A stretch of DNA of 64,000 bases from Thiomicrorhabdus sp965603495 (GCA_965603495.1 CBFDDF010000001.1:248001-312000); one strand, 5' to 3'; numbered from the stretch's first letter, positions 16,962 to 25,613 are shown. Program-made: numbers and translations. Notes: generated by a model from the letters alone, not told the origin.

Positions 16962-17910
16962 CTTGCTTTTTCGCCTCTTGAGATTTCAGATACTCTTTTT
17001 CAAGAATGCTCATTTCAGAATCGATTTTATCAAACTCTGCATCCCAATCTAAATCATCATCTACTTGATCCGCATAGCGATCGTCGAAATCATATTCAGG
17101 CTGAGTATCATCCCTTGCACTGCTTTGACCATCAGGGTCAGTGTCATCTGGATTAGTTTCATTGTTTTGCTGACGGCGTTTAACAACATAAGCACCGACC
17201 AATAAACCAATCTCAAACAATAACCACATTGGCACGGCCAGTAGGGTCTGTGAAATGATATCCGGCGGGGTAAGTAACATACCGATGACAAATGCACCCA
17301 CCACAATATAGGGACGTGAGTGGCTGAGTTTCTCAGCGGATGTCATGCCTGTAATAATCAACAAAACCGTGACGATAGGTACTTCAAACGCCATGCCGAA
17401 AGCAAAGAACATCTTGATGACAAAATCTAGGTAGAGTGAGATGTCGGTGGCGATGGTAACGCCTTCTGGCGCGCTTTGTGATAAAAACCCGAATACCAAT
17501 GGGAATACGACATAGTAAGCAAACAGTCCACCCGCATAAAACAAGAAGGAGCTAAAGAATAGAATGGGTGCGACCAGTTGTTTTTCATGTGAATACAGTG
17601 CTGGCGCAATGAATCGCCAAATTTGATAAAGCAAATATGGCATAGACAAATAAATTGCTAAAACAAACGCTAACTTAAACGGTGTTAAGAAGGGGGACGC
17701 AACAGCCGTTGCAATCATGCTAGAGCCTTCTGGCAGGTAGCGTGTTAACGGTTCAGCAATATAGGTGTAGATGTCATTCGCAAACGGGAATAAACACATG
17801 AACAGCACAATGATGACAAGAATTGCACGTGTCAAGCTGGTCTTTAGGTCAAGCAGGTGCTGAACTAAAGTCATCTCTTGATCATTAGGCGGGAGCGCTG
17901 TGTTGCTCAT
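16867..17910 (-). CDS. tatC: Twin-arginine translocase subunit TatC with long acidic tail
   Basis: TatC is the receptor for twin-arginine signal peptides in the inner membrane. Residues 1-243 form a normal six-helix TatC with L-V-Q-H-L-x-D-L at the N-terminus, S-P-F-L-T-P-F-K-L, the F-x-F-G-M-A-F-E-V-P motif (169-178) and R-P-Y-I-V-V-G-A-F-V-I-G-M-L-L-T-P-P-D. Residues 244-347 are an extra cytoplasmic tail of about 100 residues, rich in D, E, S and T and presumably disordered. It is the third gene of tatABC. Whether the tail has a job is unknown. Confidence 0.94.
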   Translation of the reverse strand: MSNTALPPNDQEMTLVQHLLDLKTSLTRAILVIIVLFMCLFPFANDIYTYIAEPLTRYLPEGSSMIATAVASPFLTPFKLAFVLAIYLSMPYLLYQIWRFIAPALYSHEKQLVAPILFFSSFLFYAGGLFAYYVVFPLVFGFLSQSAPEGVTIATDISLYLDFVIKMFFAFGMAFEVPIVTVLLIITGMTSAEKLSHSRPYIVVGAFVIGMLLTPPDIISQTLLAVPMWLLFEIGLLVGAYVVKRRQQNNETNPDDTDPDGQSSARDDTQPEYDFDDRYADQVDDDLDWDAEFDKIDSEMSILEKEYLKSQEAKKQDETSTPTDSENPSTESDSKSDAADETSGDNK

Positions 17911-17934
17911 GCTGGACTACTCATATATCAAAGC

Positions 17935-18453
17935 TTAGCTTTTTTTGGTTTCAGAAGAGGGTGTATCAGAAGCTGAAACTTCTGTAGAGACAGTCGTGTC
18001 TTCTACGGTTGTCTCAATGGATTTGCTCAGCCCAGGTTCAGCCGCTGGAACATCTTCTGTCGTGGTTGAAACAACAGACTTTGGTGCGTTTGGCTGAGCA
18101 GGAGCACGATTGAACTGTCCACCGGAATCCGTTTCAACAGGGGGTTGTACCCCACCAAAAGTCGGGCGTTGAAAGTCTTCTACCTTAACGTCACCACCAA
18201 AGTCCAGGCCGGTTTGCAGCTCTTTATTGAGATTAGAGATCTGTTGCTGTTGCTCTTCAAGATTCATTGAGTCCTTAAAGTCTTTGATGGTTTCTTGCAT
18301 CTGACCATCTTCTTTCACCGAATTGATGAAGCGACGCATACGCCCCATAAAACCGCCGATTTTACGGGCAAGTTCAGGCATACGCTCTGGCCCAATGACC
18401 AAGAGCGCGATGATTAAAATCACCATGATTTCAAGAAAACCTATATCGAACAT
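17935..18453 (-). CDS. tatB: Twin-arginine translocase subunit TatB
   Basis: TatB pairs with TatC to recognise Tat substrates. The N-terminus F-D-I-G-F-L-E-I-M-V-I-L-I-I-A-L-L-V-I-G-P is the TatB membrane helix (contains the conserved Glu8). It is followed by the G-P-E-R-M-P-E-L-A-R-K hinge and an amphipathic helix to about residue 95. The remaining 75 residues are a Pro/Ser/Thr/Glu-rich, poorly conserved tail. The gene lies between tatA and tatC with gaps of 92 and 24 bases, so tatABC is a unit. Confidence 0.93.
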   Translation of the reverse strand: MFDIGFLEIMVILIIALLVIGPERMPELARKIGGFMGRMRRFINSVKEDGQMQETIKDFKDSMNLEEQQQQISNLNKELQTGLDFGGDVKVEDFQRPTFGGVQPPVETDSGGQFNRAPAQPNAPKSVVSTTTEDVPAAEPGLSKSIETTVEDTTVSTEVSASDTPSSETKKS

Positions 18454-18545
18454 ATAACAGACCTACATAGACGTAAAGCGAGTGAACTCAATGCTAGATT
18501 AGAACGAAAAAAGAGGCAGATGCTTGAGAGCAAGTGCCGAACTAT

Positions 18546-18794
18546 TTACGCCTTATCTTTCTTCTCTTCAGTTTTCTTTTCTTCTGCGGCAACATCAAAA
18601 ACATTATCACCGTCTTTTTGTTCTAATGTTTTCTCAGCAGAGTCGTCGTCTTTCTTCTCTTCTTCTTTTACGGCGTTTTTAAAGCCTTTGATTGCGCTAC
18701 CTAAATCGCCACCTACATTTTTCAAACGCTTTGCGCCGAAAAGAACTAATACGATTGCTAGAATGATTAGTAACTGCCAAATACTGATGCCCAT
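18546..18794 (-). CDS. tatA: Twin-arginine translocase subunit TatA
   Basis: TatA forms the protein-conducting assembly of the Tat pathway. It begins M-G-I-S-I-W-Q-L-L-I-I-L with the F-G-A-K-R-L-K-N hinge and an amphipathic helix containing G-S-A-I-K-G-F-K. It ends in a charged, lysine/glutamate-rich tail. The open frame extends upstream to 18854, but the ATG at 18794, with GGAG 8 bases before it, gives the standard TatA N-terminus and an 82-residue protein. It is the first gene of tatABC; the HIT gene is 249 bases upstream. Confidence 0.94.
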   Translation of the reverse strand: MGISIWQLLIILAIVLVLFGAKRLKNVGGDLGSAIKGFKNAVKEEEKKDDDSAEKTLEQKDGDNVFDVAAEEKKTEEKKDKA

Positions 18795-19043
18795 AGGGTT
18801 TACTCCATTTTCTGTAACTGTTTTTAGGATCTTAACGGCGCTTTTGGGCGTCAAATTCAGATCAAGGGTTTTTAAGACCGCTAATCATATCAAATTAGCT
18901 GATTAGGATGCACTAAAAATACTTTTTAATGCCTCCAAAATCATTATGACTTTTTACGATTGGTGCTGGTCTGGTAAGGATTAAAAAGGTGTTTTAGGGC
19001 GCTTTAATAAATCTGTTCTTTTAATTGCGCTACTAATTCCTAG

Positions 19044-19364
19044 TTAATTCCCAAGTAGGTGAATGTGGAGATGGAAAACTTCTTGTCCACCAGACTCACC
19101 GGTGTTAATTTGGGTTTTAAAGCCATCCAATCCGTGTGTTTGTGCCAATTGTGGTAACAACAACATCATGTGTCCCATGCAGTCTTTATCCTCAGGCTTT
19201 AATTCAAATAAGCTAGGAATTGGCTTTTTTGGAATGATCAGCAAGTGTACTCGTGCTTTTGGGTGGATGTCATTGATGACGATACATTTTTCATCTTCAT
19301 AAACAATATCCGTAGGAATTTCTTTGTCAATTATCTTACTGAATATACTTTTTTCTTGTGTCAT
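19044..19364 (-). CDS. hinT: HIT-family nucleotide hydrolase (HinT-like)
   Basis: A 106-residue histidine-triad protein that hydrolyses purine nucleoside phosphoramidates and acyl-AMPs. It contains F-S-K-I-I-D-K-E-I-P-T-D-I-V-Y-E-D near the start, S-G-G-Q-E-V-F-H and the triad H-L-H-I-H-L-L-G at its very C-terminus. It ends five residues or more earlier than many homologues, just after the triad. It lies between hisE (69 bases upstream) and tatA, the order seen in many gammaproteobacteria, though no functional link between the three pathways is known. Confidence 0.9.
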   Translation of the reverse strand: MTQEKSIFSKIIDKEIPTDIVYEDEKCIVINDIHPKARVHLLIIPKKPIPSLFELKPEDKDCMGHMMLLLPQLAQTHGLDGFKTQINTGESGGQEVFHLHIHLLGN

Positions 19365-19433
19365 GGGTGAATCCCTTATGGCTTAATAAACGCCTAATAA
19401 TCGGGTAGCTGAAGCTCAGGCTACCAGTGGATG

Positions 19434-19772
19434 TTATTTGTCACGACTGGCTTTTTCATCGTGTCCAGATAATCCGAAGCGTCGTTGCAATTCGGTCGTA
19501 ATGTCTTCACTAGACAAATTTTGCGACGCTAATAATACCATGGTATGGAACCAGAGGTCTGCTATCTCGTAAACCAGGTGGTCTTTGTTTTCCGGATTAT
19601 TTACATGTTCCAGGTCTTTCGCCGCCATAATGGTTTCATTGGCTTCTTCGCCAATTTTTTTAAGAATTTTTTCAGTGCCTTTGGCGTATAGGCTGGCAAC
19701 GTATGAGCTGTCCGCTGATTCTGCTTTACGGGTCTCTAATACTGCATCAAGTTGTTTTAGAATATCACTCAT
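19434..19772 (-). CDS. hisE: Phosphoribosyl-ATP diphosphatase HisE
   Basis: Second step of histidine synthesis: removal of pyrophosphate from phosphoribosyl-ATP. The 112-residue MazG-like protein shows the metal-binding pattern K-I-G-E-E-A-N-E-T-I-M-A-A-K and Y-E-I-A-D-L-W-F-H-T-M-V-L-L. Its start overlaps the hisF stop by four bases, so translation is probably coupled. No hisI lies beside it, unlike loci with hisI-hisE or a fused hisIE, so the cyclohydrolase must be encoded elsewhere. Confidence 0.94.
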   Translation of the reverse strand: MSDILKQLDAVLETRKAESADSSYVASLYAKGTEKILKKIGEEANETIMAAKDLEHVNNPENKDHLVYEIADLWFHTMVLLASQNLSSEDITTELQRRFGLSGHDEKASRDK

Positions 19773-20542
19773 AATCGTACCTCAATCCCTTCTGCCTGCA
19801 TGGCCAGTTTGGCTTCTTCAACAGTGTGTTGTCCAAAGTGAAATATGCTTGCAGCCAAAACGGCTTCGGCATGGCCTTCGGTAATGCCTTTGGCAAGGTG
19901 CTCTAGTTCACCGACTCCGCCTGATGCAATTACCGGGATTCGAATGCTGTCGGCAACGGCACGCGTGAGTTCTAAATCGAAGCCGATTTTGGTGCCATCG
20001 CGATCCATACTAGTGAGTAGGATCTCTCCTGCACCTAAGCATTCCATGCGTTTAGCCCAGTCAACGGCATCTATACCGGTCTCATTACGTCCACCGTGGG
20101 TAAAGATTTCCCACTTATTGTCTTCGCCTTCGGCACTGACTTTTTTAGCATCAATGGCGACAACAATGCATTGTGAACCAAATGTGTCTGCGGCTTCTTT
20201 AACGAAAGCAGGATTAAAGATAGCGGCAGAGTTAATCGCGACCTTGTCTGCACCAGCATTAAGCATGGTGCGGATGTCTTCTACGCAACGAATACCGCCA
20301 CCGACCGTTAGGGGAATAAACACCTGGCTGGCGACTTCTTCAACCATGTGGACGGTGGTGTCACGGCCGTGTGCAGTGGCAGTGATGTCTAAAAATGTTA
20401 TTTCATCAGCACCTTGTTCATCATAACGTTTGGCGACTTCGACGGGATTGCCCGCATCGCGAATGTCAACAAACTGTACACCTTTTACAACGCGACCGTT
20501 ATCGACGTCTAAACAAGGAATAATGCGTTTTGCTAGGCTCAT
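19769..20542 (-). CDS. hisF: Imidazole glycerol phosphate synthase cyclase subunit HisF
   Basis: HisF uses ammonia delivered by HisH to close the imidazole ring, giving imidazole-glycerol phosphate and AICAR. The 257-residue beta/alpha barrel begins L-A-K-R-I-I-P-C-L-D-V-D-N-G-R-V-V-K-G with the catalytic Asp12 and includes L-T-V-G-G-G-I-R, V-V-A-I-D-A-K and I-A-S-G-G-V-G. The length is normal. hisE overlaps its stop. hisA lies 47 bases upstream with an iterated palindrome in the gap. Confidence 0.97.
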   Translation of the reverse strand: MSLAKRIIPCLDVDNGRVVKGVQFVDIRDAGNPVEVAKRYDEQGADEITFLDITATAHGRDTTVHMVEEVASQVFIPLTVGGGIRCVEDIRTMLNAGADKVAINSAAIFNPAFVKEAADTFGSQCIVVAIDAKKVSAEGEDNKWEIFTHGGRNETGIDAVDWAKRMECLGAGEILLTSMDRDGTKIGFDLELTRAVADSIRIPVIASGGVGELEHLAKGITEGHAEAVLAASIFHFGQHTVEEAKLAMQAEGIEVRL

Positions 20543-20578
20543 GGTTTTTCCTAAATTGGGTGTAATCAGGTCTGTTTG

Positions 20579-20590
20579 ACCAGGCCTGGT
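20579..20590. repeat. Iterated palindrome 8
   Basis: Exact copy in the hisA-hisF gap, overlapping the last base of the hisA stop codon. Confidence 0.85.
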
Positions 20591-21336
20591 TACTTTCTAA
20601 ATGGCGATAATTTATCTGAAAGTGCTTGGCCAGCTTTAAAATCCAATGAACCTTCATAGATTGCTCGGCCCGTAATCGCGCCTATAACACCATCCGCTTC
20701 AATGCTTGCTAAGCCCGTAATGTCATCCAAGTTGGTAATGCCGCCAGAGGCGATGATGGGAATAGTCAATGCTTTAGCCAAGGCTTGCGTCGCTTCGATA
20801 TTCACACCTTGCATCATGCCGTCACGGCCAATATCGGTATAGATAATGGCTTCAACGCCGTCATTTTCAAATTGTCGACCCAGTTCTGTGACTTCATGGT
20901 CAGTCACATCAGCCCAGCCGTTAATGGCAACCATGCCATCGACCGCATCTAAACCAACCATGATGTGACCTGGAAAGGCTTTACAAGCTTCAGCGACAAA
21001 TGCAGGGTTGTGGACAGCTTGTGTACCGATAATGCAATAACTCACGCCCGCATTTAAATAAGCTTCGATAGTTGCTAGGTCACGAATTCCGCCACCGATT
21101 TGGATCGGTAGGTCAGGATAAGCTGCACGTACTTGATAAACGGCTTCGCCATTCACGGGTTTGCCTTCAAAAGCACCATTCAGGTCGACCATGTGTAAGC
21201 GGCGTGCACCTTGGTTTACCCATCTTTCAGCCATAGCAACGATGTCACCAGAGAAGACTGTCGCGCCTTCCATAACACCTTGTCTTAGGCGAACGCATTC
21301 ACCATCCTTTAAATCGATTGCTGGAATCAATAACAT
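20590..21336 (-). CDS. hisA: ProFAR isomerase HisA
   Basis: HisA opens the ribose ring of ProFAR by an Amadori rearrangement. The 248-residue barrel starts M-L-L-I-P-A-I-D-L-K-D-G (catalytic Asp8) and has I-Q-I-G-G-G-I-R, Y-T-D-I-G-R-D-G-M and I-A-S-G-G-I-T. It is one of five consecutive his genes on the minus strand, between hisH and hisF. Its stop codon abuts an ACCAGGCCTGGT element. Confidence 0.97.
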   Translation of the reverse strand: MLLIPAIDLKDGECVRLRQGVMEGATVFSGDIVAMAERWVNQGARRLHMVDLNGAFEGKPVNGEAVYQVRAAYPDLPIQIGGGIRDLATIEAYLNAGVSYCIIGTQAVHNPAFVAEACKAFPGHIMVGLDAVDGMVAINGWADVTDHEVTELGRQFENDGVEAIIYTDIGRDGMMQGVNIEATQALAKALTIPIIASGGITNLDDITGLASIEADGVIGAITGRAIYEGSLDFKAGQALSDKLSPFRK

Positions 21337-21426
21337 TTTTGTAACCTTTAAAGTTTGTGGATAGCGACTCTAGCTTTAAAGACGCTAAATTGAATTTTTA
21401 TCTGACTTCTAGAAGTCGTTATCTAT

Positions 21427-22065
21427 TTATTGGCCGTTCCACGCTAAAAAGTTTTTGAACAGCTGTAGGCCGTGTTCAGCACTTTTTTCAGGGTGGGCTT
21501 GAATGGCAAACAAGTTTTTATGGCTGAGAACCGAAGGAAATGTTATGCCGTGCGTTGTAATGCCGGCAATCATTGCTTGGTTATCAGGCTCCACATAGTA
21601 ACTATGTACAAAATAGAAACGACTGTCTTGTGGAATATTTTGCCATAGAGCGTGTTCCTGTACTTGGTGGATTTGATTCCATCCCATGTGTGGAATTTTA
21701 AGCGGCGAACTGTCTGCAAACTCAAAGTGCTTTACATTGCCAGGGATGACATTCAGGCAGTCAATGCCCTGATTCTCATTACTGTGTGACATCAAGACTT
21801 GTAGCCCCATGCAGATACCTAAGAAAGGCTTTTCTTGAGCGGCTTTTTGAACCGGATGGATCATGCCTGTGTCGTGTAGCGCCTGCATGCAGGCTTTAGC
21901 AGCCCCTTGGCCAGGGAAGATGATCGCATCAGCCGTTGCAACTTCTTCTGGATTGTTGGTCACAAGAATACGGACGTTGTCAGGTGCGACATGTTCAGCC
22001 GCTTTGGCAACTGAGCGTAAGTTACCCATGCCGTAGTCAATAACGGCAACTAACTTCTGATCCAT
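21427..22065 (-). CDS. hisH: Imidazole glycerol phosphate synthase glutaminase subunit HisH
   Basis: HisH hydrolyses glutamine and passes ammonia to HisF. The 212-residue class I amidotransferase has Y-G-M-G-N-L-R-S at the N-terminus, the nucleophile Cys85 in G-I-C-M-G-L-Q, and the catalytic His/Glu in Q-A-H-P-E-K-S near the C-terminus. It starts directly after the hisB stop with no gap, indicating tight coupling with hisB. The 90-base gap to hisA holds no recognisable signal. Confidence 0.96.
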   Translation of the reverse strand: MDQKLVAVIDYGMGNLRSVAKAAEHVAPDNVRILVTNNPEEVATADAIIFPGQGAAKACMQALHDTGMIHPVQKAAQEKPFLGICMGLQVLMSHSNENQGIDCLNVIPGNVKHFEFADSSPLKIPHMGWNQIHQVQEHALWQNIPQDSRFYFVHSYYVEPDNQAMIAGITTHGITFPSVLSHKNLFAIQAHPEKSAEHGLQLFKNFLAWNGQ

Positions 22066-22653
22066 CTATAGACTTCCTTTAGTAGAAGGCATTTTGCCCG
22101 CCATGCGTTCATCTGCAGAAAGTGCCATACGCAATGCACGGCCAAAGGCTTTAAATATTGTTTCCGCCTGGTGGTGCGCGTTATGACCACGCAAACAGTC
22201 AATATGTACCGTGGCATTGGCATGGTTTACAAAACCTTGGAAAAATTCGAAAACTAATTCGGTTTCAAAATTTCCAACTTTTTCACGCGTGAAATCTGCG
22301 TTAAAGACCAGGCCTGGTCGACCTGATAAATCAATGACAACACGAGAAAGTGCTTCGTCTAATGGCACGTAAGCATGGCCGTAACGGGTAATGCCTTTTT
22401 TGTCGCCGATCGCTTGGTTAATGGCTTGGCCAAGGGTAATGCCTACATCTTCCACTGTGTGGTGGTCGTCTATATGTGTGTCGCCATTCGCTTTGATATC
22501 AAGGTCAATCATGCCGTGACGGGCAATCTGATCAAGCATGTGTTCGAAGAACGGTACACCCGTTTCTAGCTTGGCGTCACCTTGGCCGTCGAGGTTTACT
22601 GAGATTGTGATTTGAGTTTCAAGCGTATCACGCTCGATGGTTGCTGTGCGCAT
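22066..22653 (-). CDS. hisB: Imidazoleglycerol-phosphate dehydratase HisB
   Basis: A monofunctional dehydratase of about 195 residues, without the phosphatase domain of the E. coli fusion. It shows the metal-binding motifs D-D-H-H-T-V-E-D and H-N-A-H-H-Q-A-E-T-I-F-K-A and F-F-E-H-M-L-D-Q. The frame is open to 22683, but M-R-T-A-T-I-E-R at 22653, with ACAGG 9 bases upstream, matches the usual N-terminus. It is the first gene of the his-hinT-tat run. An iterated palindrome encodes R-P-G-L-V-F in the middle. Confidence 0.95.
   Translation of the reverse strand: MRTATIERDTLETQITISVNLDGQGDAKLETGVPFFEHMLDQIARHGMIDLDIKANGDTHIDDHHTVEDVGITLGQAINQAIGDKKGITRYGHAYVPLDEALSRVVIDLSGRPGLVFNADFTREKVGNFETELVFEFFQGFVNHANATVHIDCLRGHNAHHQAETIFKAFGRALRMALSADERMAGKMPSTKGSL
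22307..22318. repeat. Iterated palindrome 9
   Basis: Exact copy inside hisB, 14-base palindrome with G/C flanks; the frame reads P-G-L-V. Confidence 0.85.
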
Positions 22654-23094
22654 CGTATCCATCCTGTATTCAATTAGTGGCAATATAATAACTGAAAAGG
22701 TGTTTTTTTAATATGGGATTAAATAAAAATGCATAGGTTTATAAAATTTGGGAGTTCGTTAAGTCACTAATATGACATGGAAAAATAAGAGTTGAATGAT
22801 GCAATCAGAAGCCATAAGTAATATCTAATATGTAGTTATAAATTTTTTTAGGTAGGCAATAGGTAGTAGTATCTGGGATAATTCCAGTGATTATTTATGG
22901 GTGTCAAGTTCGTTTAGAGGGTCTCTAGTTTTATTTAATCAATATTAAAAGTTGATTAAGAGTAAGTTTTTGGGGCTTTGGCTATTTATTCGTAGGGTCG
23001 ACAATGTATAATCTTGCGTTGAGGAGTCTGCATCTAATTGGTTGAGTTAAATAGATGAAGGCAAAATGTTAAGACTAAAAGGGGAATCCAACTG
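22654..23094. promoter_or_regulatory. Divergent promoter region of hisB and ccoN
   Basis: An AT-rich gap of about 440 bases between divergent operons. For ccoN, a perfect TATAAT lies at 23007-23012 without a good -35 box, which suggests an activator. TTGATTAAGAGTAA at 22952-22965 is half of an FNR site; its centre would be about -61.5 from a start near 23020. An inverted repeat, TTAATCAA-N9-TTGATTAA, covers 22935-22959. AAGGGGAATCC serves as the ccoN ribosome-binding region. No further gene is seen. Confidence 0.4.
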
Positions 23095-24525
23095 ATGGAT
23101 ACTACAGCAAGACCACAGTACGATAATGGTGTGGTTAAGTATTTAACAGTAGGTGCGGTAGTTTTCTTGGTGTTAGGTACTTTAATGGGTACTTATGCAG
23201 CAGCGGAACTAGCATGGCCTGCGTTAAATTTTGATATTGCGGAAATTACTTTTGCTAGATTGCGTGTTATTCATACGAATACCGTTATTTTTGCATTTGG
23301 TGGAATGACGCTAATGGCAACAGCTTTCTACACTGTTCAAAGAACGAATGGCGTGAAACTGTGGAGTAATGGTTTGGCTTGGACAACCGCTATTCTGTTC
23401 ACAATCGGTCTTCTGGCGACGGTTATCACTCTAGCTTTAGGGATGACAACAGGTAAGGAATACCATGAACAGGAATGGCCTTTGGCGATTGCAATTGCAT
23501 TAGTTTGGACGATTTATACGTTCAACTTTATTATGACAATTGCTTCTCGTAACAAAGAGACTCATCCAAACGTTTACGTTTCTAACTGGTTCTTTATGGG
23601 TATGATGATTGCAATCACATACTTATATGTTGTTAACGGACTATCTATTCCGGTATCAATGTTCCGTTCATACTCAATGTTTGCTGGTGTTCAAGATGCC
23701 ATGATTCAGTGGTGGTGGGGACATAATGCGGTAGGTTTCTTCCTAACAGCTGGTTTCCTTGCAATCATGTATTACTTTGTACCTAAGCAAGCGCAGCGTC
23801 CTATCTACTCGTACCGTTTGTCGGTAATTCATTTTTGGGGATTAATGTTCGGTTATGTATGGTTAGGTGCTCACCACCTTCAATACACGGCCTTGCCTGA
23901 TTGGACGGGTTCTTTAGGTGCTGTAATTTCTTTAGCGATGATCATTCCTTCTTGGGGTGGTGCCTTAAACGGTATGCTAACGCTTTCAGGTGCTTGGGAT
24001 AGACTTCGTACTGATTACATCTTACGTTTCTTGATTATCTCTTTAGCGTTCTACGCGATGTCTACTTTCGAAGGCCCTGTAATGGCTGCGAAAACAGTCA
24101 ATGCATTATCTCACTACACGGATTGGACTATTGGTCACGTTCATTCTGGTGCGTTAGGTTGGGTAGCGATGGTTTCTATCGGTGCGATCTATCACATGGT
24201 AATGAAAATGTGGAATACTGAGATGTACTCAATGCAGTTGATTAACTTCCATTTCTGGTTAGCGACGATTGGTACCGTTTTCTACATCGTAGCGATGTGG
24301 GTATCAGGGATTATGCAGGGTCTTATGTGGAGAGCATATGATGAATACGGAACTTTAGCATATACATTTGCTGAGTCTGTATCTGCAATGCATCCTTACT
24401 ATGCGATGCGCGCTTTCGGTGGGTTATTGTTCTTCGCTGGTGCGGCAATCATGCTATATAACATAGTGATGACAATCCGTATGGCGAACGCTAAATCTGC
24501 TAATGCAGTTGCAGTACAAGCATAA
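23095..24525 (+). CDS. ccoN: cbb3-type cytochrome c oxidase subunit I CcoN
   Basis: The catalytic subunit of the high-affinity cbb3 terminal oxidase: an inner-membrane haem-copper protein that reduces oxygen and pumps protons. The 476-residue, 12-helix sequence shows R-V-I-H-T-N (haem-ligand His in helix 2), W-W-W-G-H-N-A-V (Cu-B/cross-linked region), G-A-H-H-L-Q-Y and H-S-G-A-L-G-W. It is the first gene of ccoNOQP, 73 bases ahead of ccoO. Codon use is plain and no iterated palindrome occurs in this operon. Confidence 0.97.
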   Translation: MDTTARPQYDNGVVKYLTVGAVVFLVLGTLMGTYAAAELAWPALNFDIAEITFARLRVIHTNTVIFAFGGMTLMATAFYTVQRTNGVKLWSNGLAWTTAILFTIGLLATVITLALGMTTGKEYHEQEWPLAIAIALVWTIYTFNFIMTIASRNKETHPNVYVSNWFFMGMMIAITYLYVVNGLSIPVSMFRSYSMFAGVQDAMIQWWWGHNAVGFFLTAGFLAIMYYFVPKQAQRPIYSYRLSVIHFWGLMFGYVWLGAHHLQYTALPDWTGSLGAVISLAMIIPSWGGALNGMLTLSGAWDRLRTDYILRFLIISLAFYAMSTFEGPVMAAKTVNALSHYTDWTIGHVHSGALGWVAMVSIGAIYHMVMKMWNTEMYSMQLINFHFWLATIGTVFYIVAMWVSGIMQGLMWRAYDEYGTLAYTFAESVSAMHPYYAMRAFGGLLFFAGAAIMLYNIVMTIRMANAKSANAVAVQA

Positions 24526-24597
24526 GCATAATGCCAGAGGTTAGGTGGTGAAGTTCACCGCCTAAAAAGAAAATTATGAGTTGAGGAGCACAAACTC

Positions 24598-25428
24598 ATG
24601 TCAGATGATCAAAAACCAAAAAATTTGCAGGACATGTTTGAGCGTAATATATTCGCTTTATTCATGGCAACTGCTTTAGCCGTCTCAATCGCCGGGATTG
24701 TAGAAATTGTACCGCTGTTTCACCTTAAGTCTGCAGTAGACTATACAGAGAAAACAGATAAATACGGTAACGTAAAAAATGAGGCATTCCCTGAGTTAGT
24801 TTGGGAACGTACTTTCACAGAAGATGCTGACGGTAAGTTAGTATCTGAGAAAGCATTGTATAAAGAAGATCGTAATGGCAAATGGGTCGTTGCTGACTGG
24901 AAAGCCGGTGATGGGGTTCGTCCTTACACGCCTTTAGAGTTGGCTGGTCGTGATTTATACCTTCGTGAAGGGTGCTATATTTGTCACTCACAAATGATTC
25001 GTCCTTTCCGTGACGAGCGTGAGCGTTATGGTCACTTTTCATTGGCAACTGAGTCAATGTACGACCACCCTATGCAGTGGGGTTCAAAAAGAACGGGACC
25101 TGATCTTGCACGCTTGGGTGGGAAATACTCGGATGAGTGGCATGTGATGCATATGTTACGTCCACAAGACGTGGTTCCAGAATCAGTTATGCCTGCTTAC
25201 CCTTGGTTAGCAGACAAGCCTATTTCAGAAGATTTCTTCGGTACAGAACGTGATATGCAGGTTCGTTTATCGGCTATGCGTACCTTAGGTGTTCCGTATA
25301 CTGATGCAGAAATTGAGAACGCGAATAAAGCAATTGCTGGTTATAGCCAAATGGATGCCATGGTTGCTTATTTACAGGTGTTGGGCACGATGGTTAAGCT
25401 GGATGACAGCAAAGTCTATCGCCAATAA
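24598..25428 (+). CDS. ccoO: cbb3 oxidase mono-haem subunit CcoO, with insertion
   Basis: A membrane-anchored c-type cytochrome that passes electrons to CcoN. The helix at about 17-42 ends E-I-V-P-L-F. The haem motif C126-Y-I-C-H130-S-Q-M and the following R-P-F-R-D-E and W-G-S-K-R-T-G-P-D-L-A-R stretches are typical. At 276 residues it is longer than usual CcoO (about 200). A charged segment of about 60 residues (about 46-106) separates the membrane anchor from the haem domain. Methionine in V-M-P-A-Y-P-W may be the distal ligand. GGAG precedes the ATG by 9 bases. Confidence 0.95.
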   Translation: MSDDQKPKNLQDMFERNIFALFMATALAVSIAGIVEIVPLFHLKSAVDYTEKTDKYGNVKNEAFPELVWERTFTEDADGKLVSEKALYKEDRNGKWVVADWKAGDGVRPYTPLELAGRDLYLREGCYICHSQMIRPFRDERERYGHFSLATESMYDHPMQWGSKRTGPDLARLGGKYSDEWHVMHMLRPQDVVPESVMPAYPWLADKPISEDFFGTERDMQVRLSAMRTLGVPYTDAEIENANKAIAGYSQMDAMVAYLQVLGTMVKLDDSKVYRQ

Positions 25429-25430
25429 TC

Positions 25431-25613
25431 ATGAGCGTAATGGAAGAGTACTTAAGCACTGACTGGGCGTCGATGACGACCCAGGATTGGGCTGGACTGA
25501 TCATAACGGTATTGGTGTTTTTCGGAATGCTTATTACTTTTGCCTTGGCTTTAAGACCAAGCAAACGTAAAGAGATGGAAGAACAAAAATACAAAATTTT
25601 GAATGACGATTAA
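25431..25613 (+). CDS. ccoQ: cbb3 oxidase accessory subunit CcoQ
   Basis: A 60-residue protein with one membrane helix (about 20-40) and a basic C-terminal tail (R-P-S-K-R-K-E). Its place between ccoO and ccoP and its size identify it as CcoQ, which stabilises the oxidase complex. It starts 2 bases after the ccoO stop, so it is probably translated by coupling; M-E-E-Y-L four codons in is an alternative start. Small CcoQ proteins are poorly conserved, so the identification rests mostly on context. Confidence 0.85.
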   Translation: MSVMEEYLSTDWASMTTQDWAGLIITVLVFFGMLITFALALRPSKRKEMEEQKYKILNDD

